Source of the DNA: Hoeflea_A sp963921345
Lineage (GTDB): Bacteria; Pseudomonadota; Alphaproteobacteria; Rhizobiales; Rhizobiaceae
Assembly (NCBI GenBank): GCA_963921345.3
Contig: CAWUFE020000007.1
Location: 1,674,001 to 1,738,000, forward strand
Direction of reading: 5' to 3'
DNA length: 64,000 nucleotides
Of this stretch, positions 19,115 to 29,288 are shown piece after piece (positions within the stretch are counted from its first letter, which is position 1; every line of letters begins with the position of its first letter). A program made the translations under genes and the position numbers. The notes beneath the pieces are model-generated. The model saw nothing but the letters and a program-made list of their open reading frames with translations. It made no database searches and had not been told where the DNA came from.

Positions 19115-20032
19115 TCATAACAGAGCTTTGCGCTCGACCCAAGCGTCGACGGCGGCTACCACCTCCCCCGGACGCTCATGCAGGATCCAGTGACCGGCAT
19201 CCGCCACCCGGTGGATTGTCAGGTCCTTAGCGTATCGATCGAGCCTGTCGAGGCAGACTGGCCGCAACGCTTCGTCGCGCTCGCCCCAGATGACCAGGTG
19301 CGGCACCCGCACCTGCAGAACCTCGTCGGGCAGTTCGAGCACGGGCACCTGCCCGACAAGCTCCGAAGCCGGCTGGTCGATCGGTGGAACGACCACCGGC
19401 GAAGCACGATACCAGTTGAGCATCGCCTCCATGGCGCCCTCGCCGCTCCACGCTTCCAAATAGGCTTCGCGCGTCGCCGCGCTCATCCAGCCGTCGGACG
19501 AGAAGCCGGCGATCATATTGAGCGTTCGGGCGTAGTTGTCCTCCGCCATCCTGGCCTCGAAGCCCTCTGAGCGCAGTCGCGACATGTACTGGCTGGCCGC
19601 CCGCTGGTCGGGATCGTCGATGATCGCCCGTTGAAAGGTGGCTGGATGAACGCCATTGGCGATGACAAGGCCGGACAGGCGGTCCGGGTTGCGGAAAGCC
19701 AGGGCGTAGGCGACCGAGGCACCCCAGTCATGCCCGAACAGCAAATAGGGCCGGTCGGCAGACAACTTGTCCGCAAGCGCTGCCATGTCGGCGACCAGAA
19801 GGCGTGTCCGGTAAGCCTCCACCCCGGCCGGCTTGGATGACCGGCCGAACCCGCGCTGGTCGGGCGCCACCACGCGGAATCGCTTTGCCAAAAGCGGCAT
19901 GACGTCCCGCCAGGCGCCCCAATATTCGGGAAAGCCGTGCAGGCACAACAGCAGCGGCGCCTCCGGATCTCCCGCGGCCGCATAGTGCAGTCGAACGTCG
20001 CCGTGCTCGAACATGTGATGCGACAGTTTCAT
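19115..20032 (-). CDS. Alpha/beta hydrolase, epoxide hydrolase-like
   Basis: A 305-residue alpha/beta hydrolase. LCLHGFPEYWGAWRDV gives the oxyanion-hole HGFP motif, the nucleophile elbow is LFGHDWGAS with Asp as nucleophile (as in epoxide hydrolases and haloalkane dehalogenases), and DAGHWILHERP carries the catalytic His. The Asp nucleophile rules out an ordinary esterase. ATG at 20032 with AGAAGGGG upstream is preferred to a GTG 48 bp further out. It is divergent from icd, with 153 bp between them. Confidence 0.88.
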   Translation of the reverse strand: MKLSHHMFEHGDVRLHYAAAGDPEAPLLLCLHGFPEYWGAWRDVMPLLAKRFRVVAPDQRGFGRSSKPAGVEAYRTRLLVADMAALADKLSADRPYLLFGHDWGASVAYALAFRNPDRLSGLVIANGVHPATFQRAIIDDPDQRAASQYMSRLRSEGFEARMAEDNYARTLNMIAGFSSDGWMSAATREAYLEAWSGEGAMEAMLNWYRASPVVVPPIDQPASELVGQVPVLELPDEVLQVRVPHLVIWGERDEALRPVCLDRLDRYAKDLTIHRVADAGHWILHERPGEVVAAVDAWVERKALL

Positions 20033-20185
20033 CGAGACGGCCCCTTCTCCACCTTGTTTCAGACCGTCGACGGAACTCACCGAACGGCGTATTTGCCTTC
20101 GCGCCGCACAGTGTTATAGGAGCGCACACTTTCCAAAAAATCCCGGCCATCGCGGGACCCGGTCCATACAAACGAGGCATTTCTA

Positions 20186-21400
20186 ATGGCAAAGATCAAG
20201 GTCGAAAATCCGGTCGTTGAGCTCGACGGCGACGAAATGACCAGAATCATCTGGCAGTTCATCAAGGACAAGCTCGTCCATCCCTATCTCGACATCGACC
20301 TGAAGTATTACGACCTTGGCATTGAAAGCCGCGACGCCACCGACGACCAGATCACCGTCGATGCCGCCAACGCCATCAAGCAATACGGCGTCGGCGTCAA
20401 ATGCGCCACCATCACGCCGGACGAAGCACGCGTCGAGGAGTTCGGTCTCAAGCGCATGTACCGCTCACCCAACGGCACCATCCGCAACATCCTCGGTGGG
20501 GTGATCTTTCGCGAGCCGATCATCTGCAAGAACGTTCCGCGCCTCGTTCCCGGCTGGACCCGCCCCGTCATCGTCGGCCGCCACGCCTTCGGCGACCAGT
20601 ACCGCGCCACCGACTTCAAGTTTCCAGGCAAGGGCAAGCTGTTCATGAAATTCGTCGGCGAGGACGGCCAAGAGCAGGACTACGAAGTGTTCGACGCGCC
20701 GGGCGCCGGCATCGCCATGGGGATGTACAACCTCGACAAGTCGATCGAGGATTTCGCCCGCGCCTCGCTGAATTACGGGCTGCAGCGCAAGGTTCCGGTC
20801 TATCTGTCGACCAAGAACACCATCCTCAAGGTCTATGACGGCCGCTTCAAGGACATCTTCCAGGAGATCTACGAGGCCGAGTTCAAGGAAGCCTTCGAAG
20901 AAGCCGGCATCACCTACGAGCACCGTCTGATCGACGACATGGTGGCGGCCAACCTGAAGTGGTCGGGCGGCTATGTCTGGGCCTGCAAGAACTATGACGG
21001 CGACGTCCAGTCCGACACCGTGGCTCAGGGCTTCGGCTCGCTCGGCCTGATGACCTCGGTGCTGATGACGCCGGACGGTAAGACCGTCGAAGCCGAAGCC
21101 GCCCACGGCACGGTCACCCGGCACTTCCGCCAGCATCAGAAGGGCGAAGAGACCTCGACCAACTCGATCGCCTCGATTTTCGCTTGGACCCGGGGGCTCG
21201 CCCACCGCGCCAAGCTGGACGGCAACGACGACCTCGCCAACTTCGCCCACACCCTGGAGAAGGTCTGCGTGTCGACCGTCGAAAGCGGCCACATGACCAA
21301 GGACCTTGCGCTGCTTATCGGCCCTGATCAGCCGTGGCTGTCGACCACCGGCTTCCTCGACAAGGTCGACGAAAACCTGCAACAGGCAATGGGCGCCTGA
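20186..21400 (+). CDS. icd: NADP-dependent isocitrate dehydrogenase
   Basis: A 404-residue TCA-cycle enzyme converting isocitrate to 2-oxoglutarate with NADPH formation. It is the homodimeric eukaryote-like type usual in Rhizobiales: MAKIKVENPVVELDGDEMTRIIW at the start, KRMYRSPNGTIRN as isocitrate-binding loop, RLIDDMVAANLKWSGGYVWACKNYDGDVQSD (metal ligands), and AEAAHGTVTRHFR at the cofactor site. The start fits the family length exactly. Confidence 0.96.
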   Translation: MAKIKVENPVVELDGDEMTRIIWQFIKDKLVHPYLDIDLKYYDLGIESRDATDDQITVDAANAIKQYGVGVKCATITPDEARVEEFGLKRMYRSPNGTIRNILGGVIFREPIICKNVPRLVPGWTRPVIVGRHAFGDQYRATDFKFPGKGKLFMKFVGEDGQEQDYEVFDAPGAGIAMGMYNLDKSIEDFARASLNYGLQRKVPVYLSTKNTILKVYDGRFKDIFQEIYEAEFKEAFEEAGITYEHRLIDDMVAANLKWSGGYVWACKNYDGDVQSDTVAQGFGSLGLMTSVLMTPDGKTVEAEAAHGTVTRHFRQHQKGEETSTNSIASIFAWTRGLAHRAKLDGNDDLANFAHTLEKVCVSTVESGHMTKDLALLIGPDQPWLSTTGFLDKVDENLQQAMGA

Positions 21401-21459
21401 TACAAATGCCGTCCTGACGGCGTCGCGACGGCGGTCACTGCCTTCGTCGGAGACCCCGC

Positions 21460-22356
21460 ATGACCGACCATGACGACAGACGCGAGGTCAGTGCGGCGAC
21501 CGTTCGCCGCCTGATAGGCACGCAGTTTCCGCAATGGGCCGACCTGCCTGTCAGGCGCGTCGATGTCGACGGCTGGGACAACCACAGTTTCCGCCTCGGC
21601 ACCGACATGAAGGTGCGGCTGCCCTCGGCCTCGCGCTACGTGGCGCAGGTCGAGAAAGAGCACCTCTGGCTGCCGTATCTGGCGCCGCACCTGCCGCTGC
21701 CGATCCCGCAACCGCTGGCGGTGGGCGAGCCCGACGAAGACTATCCGTGGCCCTGGTCGATCCAGCGCTGGCTGCCCGGCACGCCGGCAGCGCTCGCCGA
21801 TATCGTCGACCTCTCGAACTTCGCTGTTAAGATTGCCGGCTTTCTGCAGGCGCTGCAACAGGTTCCGGCCAATGACGGGCCGACCGCCGGCTCGCACAAT
21901 TTCTTTCGCGGCGGGCCGCTTCGCACCTACGACACAGAGACTCGCCGCTGCATCGGCTTACTGCGTGACAATATCGACGCCGCCGGCACGATGGCGGTCT
22001 GGGAAACGGCTCTTGCCACCCGGTGGGAGCAACCGCCGGTCTGGATCCACGGCGACGTCGCACCCGGAAATCTTCTGACGACCGACGGCAGGCTGAGCGC
22101 GGTCATCGATTTCGGCAGTTGCGGGACCGGCGATCCGGCCTGTGATCTGGTCCTCGCCTGGACCTTCCTCTCGGGCGACAGCCGCGGCGCGTTCAAGGAT
22201 CGTTTACAGGCGGACGCCGCCACCTGGGAAAGAGCACGCGGCTGGGCTCTTTGGAAGGCGCTGCTCGTCATGTGCGACGACGGCGAAAATCGTGAGCCGC
22301 GAGATGCTGCCCGGCGCGTCGTCGAAGATGTGATCGGCGATCACCGAAGCGGCTGA
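21460..22356 (+). CDS. Aminoglycoside phosphotransferase (APH) family protein
   Basis: A 298-residue kinase-fold protein with the APH catalytic loop WIHGDVAPGNLL (HGDxxxxN) and metal-binding VIDFGSCGTGDPACDL. The N-terminal part (VDGWDNHSFRLGTDMKVRLPS) is the ATP-binding lobe. Many chromosomal members phosphorylate sugars, amino-alcohols or unknown small molecules, so an antibiotic-resistance role should not be assumed. It follows icd by 59 bp in the same direction. Confidence 0.85.
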   Translation: MTDHDDRREVSAATVRRLIGTQFPQWADLPVRRVDVDGWDNHSFRLGTDMKVRLPSASRYVAQVEKEHLWLPYLAPHLPLPIPQPLAVGEPDEDYPWPWSIQRWLPGTPAALADIVDLSNFAVKIAGFLQALQQVPANDGPTAGSHNFFRGGPLRTYDTETRRCIGLLRDNIDAAGTMAVWETALATRWEQPPVWIHGDVAPGNLLTTDGRLSAVIDFGSCGTGDPACDLVLAWTFLSGDSRGAFKDRLQADAATWERARGWALWKALLVMCDDGENREPRDAARRVVEDVIGDHRSG

Positions 22357-22366
22357 GCCGGGTGCT

Positions 22367-22702
22367 TCATTTTTTCAGCGATTTCGACCACTCTTCGGCC
22401 CACAGATGCAGGTCGGCGAATTTCGCGGTCAGTTCGGTTCCCTTCTCGGTGAGCTGAAAGCCGCACTCCTTCAACTCCACCAGATGGAGCTCCCGGAGTT
22501 CGCGCAGCCGCTTGTGCAGCGATGTCGGCGATACGTCGTCACACAGGCCGCGCAATGTTCGGAAGGACACGCAACCGGCCTGCAACTCCCAGAGGACCCG
22601 GAGTGTCCATTTTTGTCCGAGGACATCGAGCAGGACCATGATCGGACGGCCTGTCGACGAGCCTCTGACGGGTTTGCCGGGATATCTCGCTGGCATGCGC
22701 AT
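22367..22702 (-). CDS. HxlR-type winged-helix transcriptional regulator
   Basis: A 111-residue MarR/HxlR-like regulator: LDVLGQKWTLRVLWELQAG (the family's WT-x-x-I/V-L-x-x-L opening), VSPTSLHKRLRELRELHLVEL as recognition helix region, and FQLTEKGTELTAKF as the wing, followed by LHLWAEEW. It is divergent from the carboxymuconolactone-decarboxylase-like gene; two palindromes in the 66-bp gap are its likely operators. Some HxlR proteins sense electrophiles or oxidants through cysteines; Cys residues occur in QAGCVSF and GLCDD. Confidence 0.85.
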   Translation of the reverse strand: MRMPARYPGKPVRGSSTGRPIMVLLDVLGQKWTLRVLWELQAGCVSFRTLRGLCDDVSPTSLHKRLRELRELHLVELKECGFQLTEKGTELTAKFADLHLWAEEWSKSLKK

Positions 22703-22715
22703 CGCCTCCGTTGAC

Positions 22716-22754
22716 GTTACAGATTCTGTAGCGTGCCGTTACAGATATTGTAAC
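22716..22754. promoter_or_regulatory. Paired palindromic operators between the HxlR-type regulator and its divergent gene
   Basis: Two similar inverted repeats, GTTACAGATTCTGTAGC (22716-22732) and GTTACAGATATTGTAAC (22738-22754), are spaced 22 bp apart, two helical turns. They fill the gap between the divergent start codons and share the half-site GTTACAGAT. This is the expected arrangement for cooperative binding by the dimeric HxlR-type protein. Confidence 0.7.
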
Positions 22755-22768
22755 AGAGGATTCATTCC

Positions 22769-23326
22769 ATGACCAACACGCTGGCGCCGATGCGGGAACC
22801 GTTTTCCGACGACATTGCGCGAGTTCTTTCAAACTACCCAACGGTCGACGGATATCTGCTAAGGTTGTTTCGCACTTTCGCCAATAGCAGACGTTTTCTG
22901 GAAAAAGGCGTGCCGAACCTTCTCGACAGGGCGAGCCCGCTGGACCTGCGCACCCGCGAAATCGTCATCCTGCGGGTGACCGCCCTCAACCGATGCGAAT
23001 ATGAGTGGGGCGTTCATGTGTCGGCATTCGGTACCGCTGCGGGTCTGTCGGCCGCCCAGATCGACGACTCGGCAAGCGATCGGGTCGATCCCGAGCTTTG
23101 GTCTTCGGAGGAACTCCAGCTCATCCACGCGATCGACGAACTCTGCACGTCGGGAAATCTCGACGATCCCACCCTGAAGCGATTTCAGGACCGCTGGACG
23201 GCCGAACAGCAGCTGGAGATTTTCAGCCTGTGCGGCGCCTACAGCACCATCAGTTTCGTGGCCAATGCAGCCCGCCTGCCCTGCGAAGACTTTGCCGCCC
23301 GCTTTCCGCAGGCGGCAAAACGCTAG
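22769..23326 (+). CDS. Carboxymuconolactone decarboxylase-like (AhpD fold) protein
   Basis: A 185-residue all-helical protein of the CMD/AhpD superfamily. The conserved segment is LRTREIVILRVTALNRCEYEWGVHVSAFG, with the characteristic Cys and His of the active-site helix, but only one Cys of the usual CxxC is present, which favours a decarboxylase-like or hydroperoxide-related subgroup over a disulfide reductase. The substrate is unknown. Control by the divergent HxlR-type regulator suggests induction by a small molecule. Its stop overlaps the alaS stop on the other strand by 4 bp. Confidence 0.83.
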   Translation: MTNTLAPMREPFSDDIARVLSNYPTVDGYLLRLFRTFANSRRFLEKGVPNLLDRASPLDLRTREIVILRVTALNRCEYEWGVHVSAFGTAAGLSAAQIDDSASDRVDPELWSSEELQLIHAIDELCTSGNLDDPTLKRFQDRWTAEQQLEIFSLCGAYSTISFVANAARLPCEDFAARFPQAAKR

Positions 23327-25983
23327 GCCGCAAGCGCACCGGCCACCGCATCGATGGCGGCATCGGCCTTGGCGGCATCCGGGCCGCCGGCCTGGGCCAT
23401 GTCGGGGCGGCCGCCGCCGCCCTTGCCGCCCAGCGCTTCGGAGCCCTTGCGCACCAGATCGACGGCGCTGACCTTGTCGGTCAAGTCGCTGGTGACACCG
23501 ACGACGATGCTGGCCTTGCCGTCCTCGGAGACGCCGACCAGTGCGACCACACCGGAACCGAGCGACGCCTTGGCTTCGTCGGCCATGCCCTTGAGGTCAC
23601 GTGGGGCAACGCCGCTGACCACCTTGCCGAGGAACTTGACGTCGCCGACCTGGCGTGTCTCGTCGCCTCCCTGACCGCCACCGCCGAGCGCCAGTTTCTT
23701 TTTCAGCTCGGTGACTTCGCGCTCCAGCTTGCGACGTTCCTCGACCAGCGTGCCGACGCGGTCGACGAGTTCGGCCGGCTGCACGCGCAGTGTCGAGGCC
23801 AGTGTTTTGACCCGGTCGTCCTGCTCGTTGAGATAGCGGCGGGCAGCGTCGCCGGTCAGCGCTTCCAGACGCCGCACACCGGCGGCCACGGCGCTTTCGC
23901 CGATCACCCGCACCAAGCCGATATCGCCGGTTGCGTTGACATGCGTGCCGCCGCACAGCTCGGTCGAATAGGTCTTGCCTTCCTTGTCGCCATGCAGCGC
24001 CGTGCCCATCGACACGACGCGCACCTCGTCACCGTATTTCTCGCCGAACAGCGCCATCGCCCCTTCGGCAATGGCATCGTCGACGGCCATCAGCCGCGTG
24101 GTCACCGGACTGTTCTGGATGACCATCTCGTTGGCCAGGTTTTCGACGGCGGCGATCTCCGCCTCGTCGACCGGCTTGGGATGGGAAATGTCGAAACGCA
24201 GCCGGTCGGGCGCGACCAGCGAGCCCTTCTGGGCGACATGGCTGCCCAGCACCTCGCGCAGCGCCTCGTGCAGCAGATGCGTTGCCGAGTGGTTCGAGCG
24301 CAGGCGGCTGCGGCGCTCATGATTGACCGTCAGGATCACCTCGGCGCCGGTTTTGACCGTTCCTTCGTCGACCGTGGCGTAGTGCACGTGCAGGCCGTCG
24401 GCCTTCTTCTGCGTGTCGGTGACCGTCAGCTTGAAGCCGTCGCCGGCAATCGTTCCGGTGTCGCCCATCTGGCCGCCGGCCTCGCCGTAGAATGGCGTCT
24501 GGTTGACGGTCAGCTGGATCGTCTCACCCTTCGAGGCTTCCTCGACCTCGGCTCCGTCCCCGACGATCGCCTGGACGACGCCCTCGGCCTGCTCGGTGTC
24601 ATAGCCGAGAAAATCGGTAGCACCCTCGCGGTCGCGCAGTTCCAGCCATATCGTCTCCGTAGCCGACTCGCCGGATCCGGCCCAGTTGGCACGGGCTTCG
24701 GCCTTCTGGCGTTCCATGGCGGCGTTGAAGCCGTCATCGTCGACATGGATGCCGCGCTGGCGCAGCGCATCCTGGGTCAGATCCAGCGGAAAGCCGTAGG
24801 TGTCGTAGAGCTTGAAGGCGGTCTCGCCGTCGAGCACATCGCCCTCGCCCATGCCGGCGCTAGCGTCGGAGAGCAGGTTGAGGCCGCGCTCCAGCGTCTT
24901 GCGGAAGCGGGTTTCCTCGAGCTTCAGCGTCTCCGAGATCAAAGCCTCGGCGCGCACCAGTTCCGGGTAGGCGCGGCCCATCTGTTCGACCAGCGCCGGT
25001 AGCAGCTTCCACATCAGCGGCTCGCGAGCGCCGAGCAGCTCGGCATGCCGCATGGCGCGGCGCATGATGCGCCGCAGGACATAACCGCGGCCCTCGTTGG
25101 AGGGCAGCACGCCGTCGGCGATCAGGAAGGCGGTCGAGCGCAGATGGTCGGCGATCACCCGGTGGCTGGCCCGTGCCTTGCCTTCGGCGGCAACGCCGGT
25201 CAGCTCGACCGAAGCGCCGATCAGCGCCTGAAACAGATCGATGTCGTAATTGTCGTGCTTGCCCTGCAGCACGGCGGCGATGCGCTCCAGCCCCATGCCG
25301 GTGTCGATCGACGGGCGCGGCAGGTCGATGCGGGTCTCCGGCGTCTGCTGCTCGTACTGCATGAAGACGAGGTTCCAGATCTCGACGAAGCGGTCGCCGT
25401 CCTCGTCCGGCGATCCGGGCGGTCCGCCGGGGATCCCCTCGCCGTGATCGTAGAAGATCTCCGAACAGGGACCGCACGGGCCGGTATCGCCCATCGCCCA
25501 GAAATTGTCGTGGGTGGGGATGCGGATGATGCGGTCGTCCGGAAGGCCGGCGATCTTCTTCCACAGATCGAAGGCCTCGTCGTCCGTATGGTAGACGGTG
25601 ACCAGCAGCCGGCCGGCGTCGAGCCCGTACTCCTCGGTGATCAGCTTCCATGCCAGTTCGATCGCCAGGTCCTTGAAATAGTCGCCGAACGAAAAGTTGC
25701 CGAGCATTTCGAAAAAGGTATGGTGGCGGGCCGTGTAGCCGACATTGTCGAGATCGTTGTGCTTGCCGCCGGCACGCACGCATTTCTGCGCCGTCACCGC
25801 GCGGTTGTAGGGCCGGTGCTCGAGGCCGGTAAAGACGTTCTTGAACTGCACCATGCCCGCATTGACGAACATCAGCGTCGGGTCGTTGCGCGGCACCAGC
25901 GGGCTGGACGCGACGATCTCATGCCCGTTCTTGCCGAAATAGTCGAGAAAGGCAGTGCGGATCTCGTTTACGCCACTCATCAT
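23323..25983 (-). CDS. alaS: Alanine--tRNA ligase
   Basis: An 886-residue class II aminoacyl-tRNA synthetase that also edits mischarged Ser/Gly-tRNA(Ala). The start (MMSGVNEIRTAFLDYFGKNGHEIV) is typical. The editing-domain zinc ligands are HSATHLLHEAL (HxxxH) and LCGGTHVNATGDIG (CxxxH), and a C-terminal coiled coil/DHHA1 domain contains the Gly-rich KGGGGRPDMAQAGG motif. ATG at 25983 or 25980 are equivalent choices. recA lies upstream on the same strand, the typical Rhizobiales order recA-alaS. Confidence 0.97.
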   Translation of the reverse strand: MMSGVNEIRTAFLDYFGKNGHEIVASSPLVPRNDPTLMFVNAGMVQFKNVFTGLEHRPYNRAVTAQKCVRAGGKHNDLDNVGYTARHHTFFEMLGNFSFGDYFKDLAIELAWKLITEEYGLDAGRLLVTVYHTDDEAFDLWKKIAGLPDDRIIRIPTHDNFWAMGDTGPCGPCSEIFYDHGEGIPGGPPGSPDEDGDRFVEIWNLVFMQYEQQTPETRIDLPRPSIDTGMGLERIAAVLQGKHDNYDIDLFQALIGASVELTGVAAEGKARASHRVIADHLRSTAFLIADGVLPSNEGRGYVLRRIMRRAMRHAELLGAREPLMWKLLPALVEQMGRAYPELVRAEALISETLKLEETRFRKTLERGLNLLSDASAGMGEGDVLDGETAFKLYDTYGFPLDLTQDALRQRGIHVDDDGFNAAMERQKAEARANWAGSGESATETIWLELRDREGATDFLGYDTEQAEGVVQAIVGDGAEVEEASKGETIQLTVNQTPFYGEAGGQMGDTGTIAGDGFKLTVTDTQKKADGLHVHYATVDEGTVKTGAEVILTVNHERRSRLRSNHSATHLLHEALREVLGSHVAQKGSLVAPDRLRFDISHPKPVDEAEIAAVENLANEMVIQNSPVTTRLMAVDDAIAEGAMALFGEKYGDEVRVVSMGTALHGDKEGKTYSTELCGGTHVNATGDIGLVRVIGESAVAAGVRRLEALTGDAARRYLNEQDDRVKTLASTLRVQPAELVDRVGTLVEERRKLEREVTELKKKLALGGGGQGGDETRQVGDVKFLGKVVSGVAPRDLKGMADEAKASLGSGVVALVGVSEDGKASIVVGVTSDLTDKVSAVDLVRKGSEALGGKGGGGRPDMAQAGGPDAAKADAAIDAVAGALAA

Positions 25984-26121
25984 GAACCCTTTGAACTTGC
26001 GTGCTGCGCCGCCTATCGGGCAGCGCCGTTTTCTGACCGGCTTTTATCCGCCGCTTGCTGCACTGTCCAGCAGAAGCGGCGGGCGGTGCCGGCAACTTGA
26101 ACCGGCCGGCAACGGCGCATG

Positions 26122-26152
26122 AAAAAACCGGCGGCGGGAAACCCGTCGCCGG
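26122..26152 (-). terminator. Rho-independent terminator of recA
   Basis: An 11-bp stem with one wobble pair (arms 26128-26138 and 26142-26152), a 3-nt loop and a run of six T on the minus strand lie 35 bp after the recA stop. Confidence 0.85.
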
Positions 26153-26186
26153 TCGTGGAACTTTGGATCGCGGTGGGTAAAAGCCG

Positions 26187-27266
<1,080 letters not shown>

Positions 27267-27912
27267 TACCGTCCACCTTTAGGTTATATACGCATTGCTG
27301 GCAACGAATGCCGCACGCCGATCAATGTACTTGATTTGTTCCGCTTTGGCAATACGGAATTAACGCATTGAAATATACCATCTATTTAAGAAATGTTCTT
27401 ATTTTGTCCGCGCGAAAATCCAGTCCATTGCCTGTCGGAACCGGGCGCCGGAGGCGCGAAATGCCGAGTGGCTCTGACAAGGTTGATTCGATGAGCGCCG
27501 GCACGCGACGGAAACTGCGCCGAACTGTCGGTTTTGCCCGACACCGCCCAATGCATCACTCCCATGCCGAACTGGATGTTTGCTTCGCGCAAACCGGTAT
27601 TTGTTGAGCGATTCGCTTCTCAATGGCAGTTGATCGTGAACGAGAAATCCGCCAGGTCAATAACAGCATCAGAAATCCCGAAAATGCGCCTCCGATTCAC
27701 GATATTGGCAAGCATTCTGTCAGTCTCGGCAACCGAATTGCGCAATAGTAGCGGCCTAAATACTGAGAAACAATTCGAGTAAAACTGACTCAATAGACAG
27801 CTTGTCGGTCGCAATACGATCGGGGATATTCGTCGGCATCTGCGGCGGAGTTGGTTTCAAGGGACCGGCTAGCAGCGCCGTGAGATCTAAACTTGGTCCT
27901 TTGGAACATCGG
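27267..27912. other. 646-bp AT-richer intergenic region without a convincing gene
   Basis: Between recA and the polysaccharide locus the base composition drops below that of the flanking genes. Only short frames without domain-like composition are present (for example at 27368-27607 and 27534-27782). Apart from the recA promoter/operator side, nothing else is recognised; the stretch next to 27913 probably carries the promoter of the polysaccharide operon. Confidence 0.5.
27327..27352. promoter_or_regulatory. Candidate LexA (SOS) operator upstream of recA
   Basis: An exact TTG-N11-CAA element lies at 27336-27352, and an overlapping one-mismatch form of GTTC-N7-GTTC (GTAC-N7-GTTC) at 27327-27341, about 60-86 bp upstream of the recA ATG. 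Both motifs have been described for alphaproteobacterial recA/LexA operators. They are short, so chance matching is possible. Confidence 0.45.
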
Positions 27913-29283
27913 ATGACACGACGAAGCCATCATCTTCTCCACATTTCACGTATCATCGGCTATTTCTTCGCACTGGTGCTGGTCGTCGTCCTGGTGCTGT
28001 CGGCCATACCGAAATACTACTTCCTGGTCTCGTCGCGGGCGATCATCAATGCCCCCGTTCAATCGATCACATCGCGCATCGCCGGACGGGTCACCAACCT
28101 GGACCTGCAGATCGGCGACGATGTCGCGCCGGGGCAGCGCGCCGCCCAGATCGAGAACTTCGAAGCCGACGCCTCGTTGATGGTGAGCCTGCGGCTCGAG
28201 CGCCTGCAGCTCAACGACCGCCTCAAGATGATCCGCTCGACGCAGGAGCGCACCTCTCGCCAGCTGACCTTCATTCGCGCCCAGATCGCGGCGACCCGCC
28301 AGGGCGTCATCGACGAGCTGGCCGCCATGGTCAGCAAGGCCGAAAGCCGTGTGCGCTACTACGAGGCGCGCGTCGGCGAGCAACAGTCGCTGGTGGACCA
28401 GAAGAAGGGCCTAGTCGAGGCCGAGCTTCTGAACGCCAGCGTTGTCAAGCCGCTCGAACAGAAGCTCGCCGCGGCGCGGCACGAACTCGAGGCCGCCCAA
28501 GGCGAACTGGAACGCGCCCAGGAGCTGTCGCAATCGATCAGGCGGGGCGACTACTCCGGCGGCTTCGCCACCAATCTCATGGCGCTGGAGTTCCAGGAGC
28601 AGTCGCTCGATCTGGAGAACCGGAAAGCCGGCACGCAGCTCGCCAACGTCATCGACAGGATCGACAAGCTCGACGGCCTGATGAGCGGCGAACAGGGGCG
28701 CTATGAGAACGCCGCGAGCGCCCAGATAACGGCCCTGCACAAGGGCCGCATCGTCAGCGTCGAAGTCGGCCACGGCGACTACCTGCCGCAGGGCGGCCTT
28801 CTGGCGCGCTCGCTCGACTGCTCGCGCTCCTTCGTCGCCGCGGTCTTCGCCGGCCGCGACGTCGCCGGTCTGGAGGTCGGAACGCCGGCGATCGTCAATA
28901 TCCGCTCGCTCGGCACCAAACAGCGCGGTCACATCAGCAAGACCGTGCGCTACTTCAGCGACGGCACCGAAAACCGCTACTACAAGGCTTTCCCCGAGGC
29001 CAAGGGCCACGAGATCTACGTCATCATCGAGCTGGAGCGACCGCAGGAGACCGCCCAGCAGGACGATCTCTTCTTCGGCTGCCACGTCGGCGAAGAGGTC
29101 ACCGTCTCGCTGGGTGAGCCACTGTTCGACCGCGTCGTCCGCCTGTTCGGACCGGACACTCCGGCTATGGAAGGCGACCTGCCCGACGACACGCAACCGC
29201 GGCAAACGGCCCTGTTCCAGTCGGCGGCGACCGAGCTGCGCACCGGCCTCGATGCTCCGTTGCAATCGGAAAACCAGGAGTAA
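27913..29283 (+). CDS. HlyD-like membrane-fusion protein of a polysaccharide locus (BgsB-like)
   Basis: A 456-residue protein with one N-terminal membrane helix (RIIGYFFALVLVVVLVLSAIP), a lipoyl-like half (ITSRIAGRVTNLDLQIGDDVAPGQ), a long coiled-coil hairpin (about residues 80-270) and a C-terminal beta-barrel (KGRIVSVEVGHGDYLPQGG, GTPAIVNIRSLGTKQRG). This is the HlyD/membrane-fusion architecture; next to a cellulose-synthase-like GT2 it resembles BgsB of Sinorhizobium meliloti and the periplasmic part of Alg44. It probably guides the nascent glucan through the periplasm. ATG at 27913 is preferred to a TTG 111 bp upstream. The next gene starts 5 bp after its stop. Confidence 0.75.
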   Translation: MTRRSHHLLHISRIIGYFFALVLVVVLVLSAIPKYYFLVSSRAIINAPVQSITSRIAGRVTNLDLQIGDDVAPGQRAAQIENFEADASLMVSLRLERLQLNDRLKMIRSTQERTSRQLTFIRAQIAATRQGVIDELAAMVSKAESRVRYYEARVGEQQSLVDQKKGLVEAELLNASVVKPLEQKLAAARHELEAAQGELERAQELSQSIRRGDYSGGFATNLMALEFQEQSLDLENRKAGTQLANVIDRIDKLDGLMSGEQGRYENAASAQITALHKGRIVSVEVGHGDYLPQGGLLARSLDCSRSFVAAVFAGRDVAGLEVGTPAIVNIRSLGTKQRGHISKTVRYFSDGTENRYYKAFPEAKGHEIYVIIELERPQETAQQDDLFFGCHVGEEVTVSLGEPLFDRVVRLFGPDTPAMEGDLPDDTQPRQTALFQSAATELRTGLDAPLQSENQE

Positions 29284-29288
29284 GCCCA

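Noticed and set aside
21460..22356. Aminoglycoside resistance gene
   Set aside because: The kinase fold is shared by many metabolic kinases, and the gene sits in a housekeeping neighbourhood without resistance or mobility genes.
27368..27801. Small frames in the gap after recA (for example 27368-27607 and 27534-27782)
   Set aside because: No ribosome binding sites, low complexity of evidence, overlapping in several frames and AT-richer DNA; nothing supports translation.
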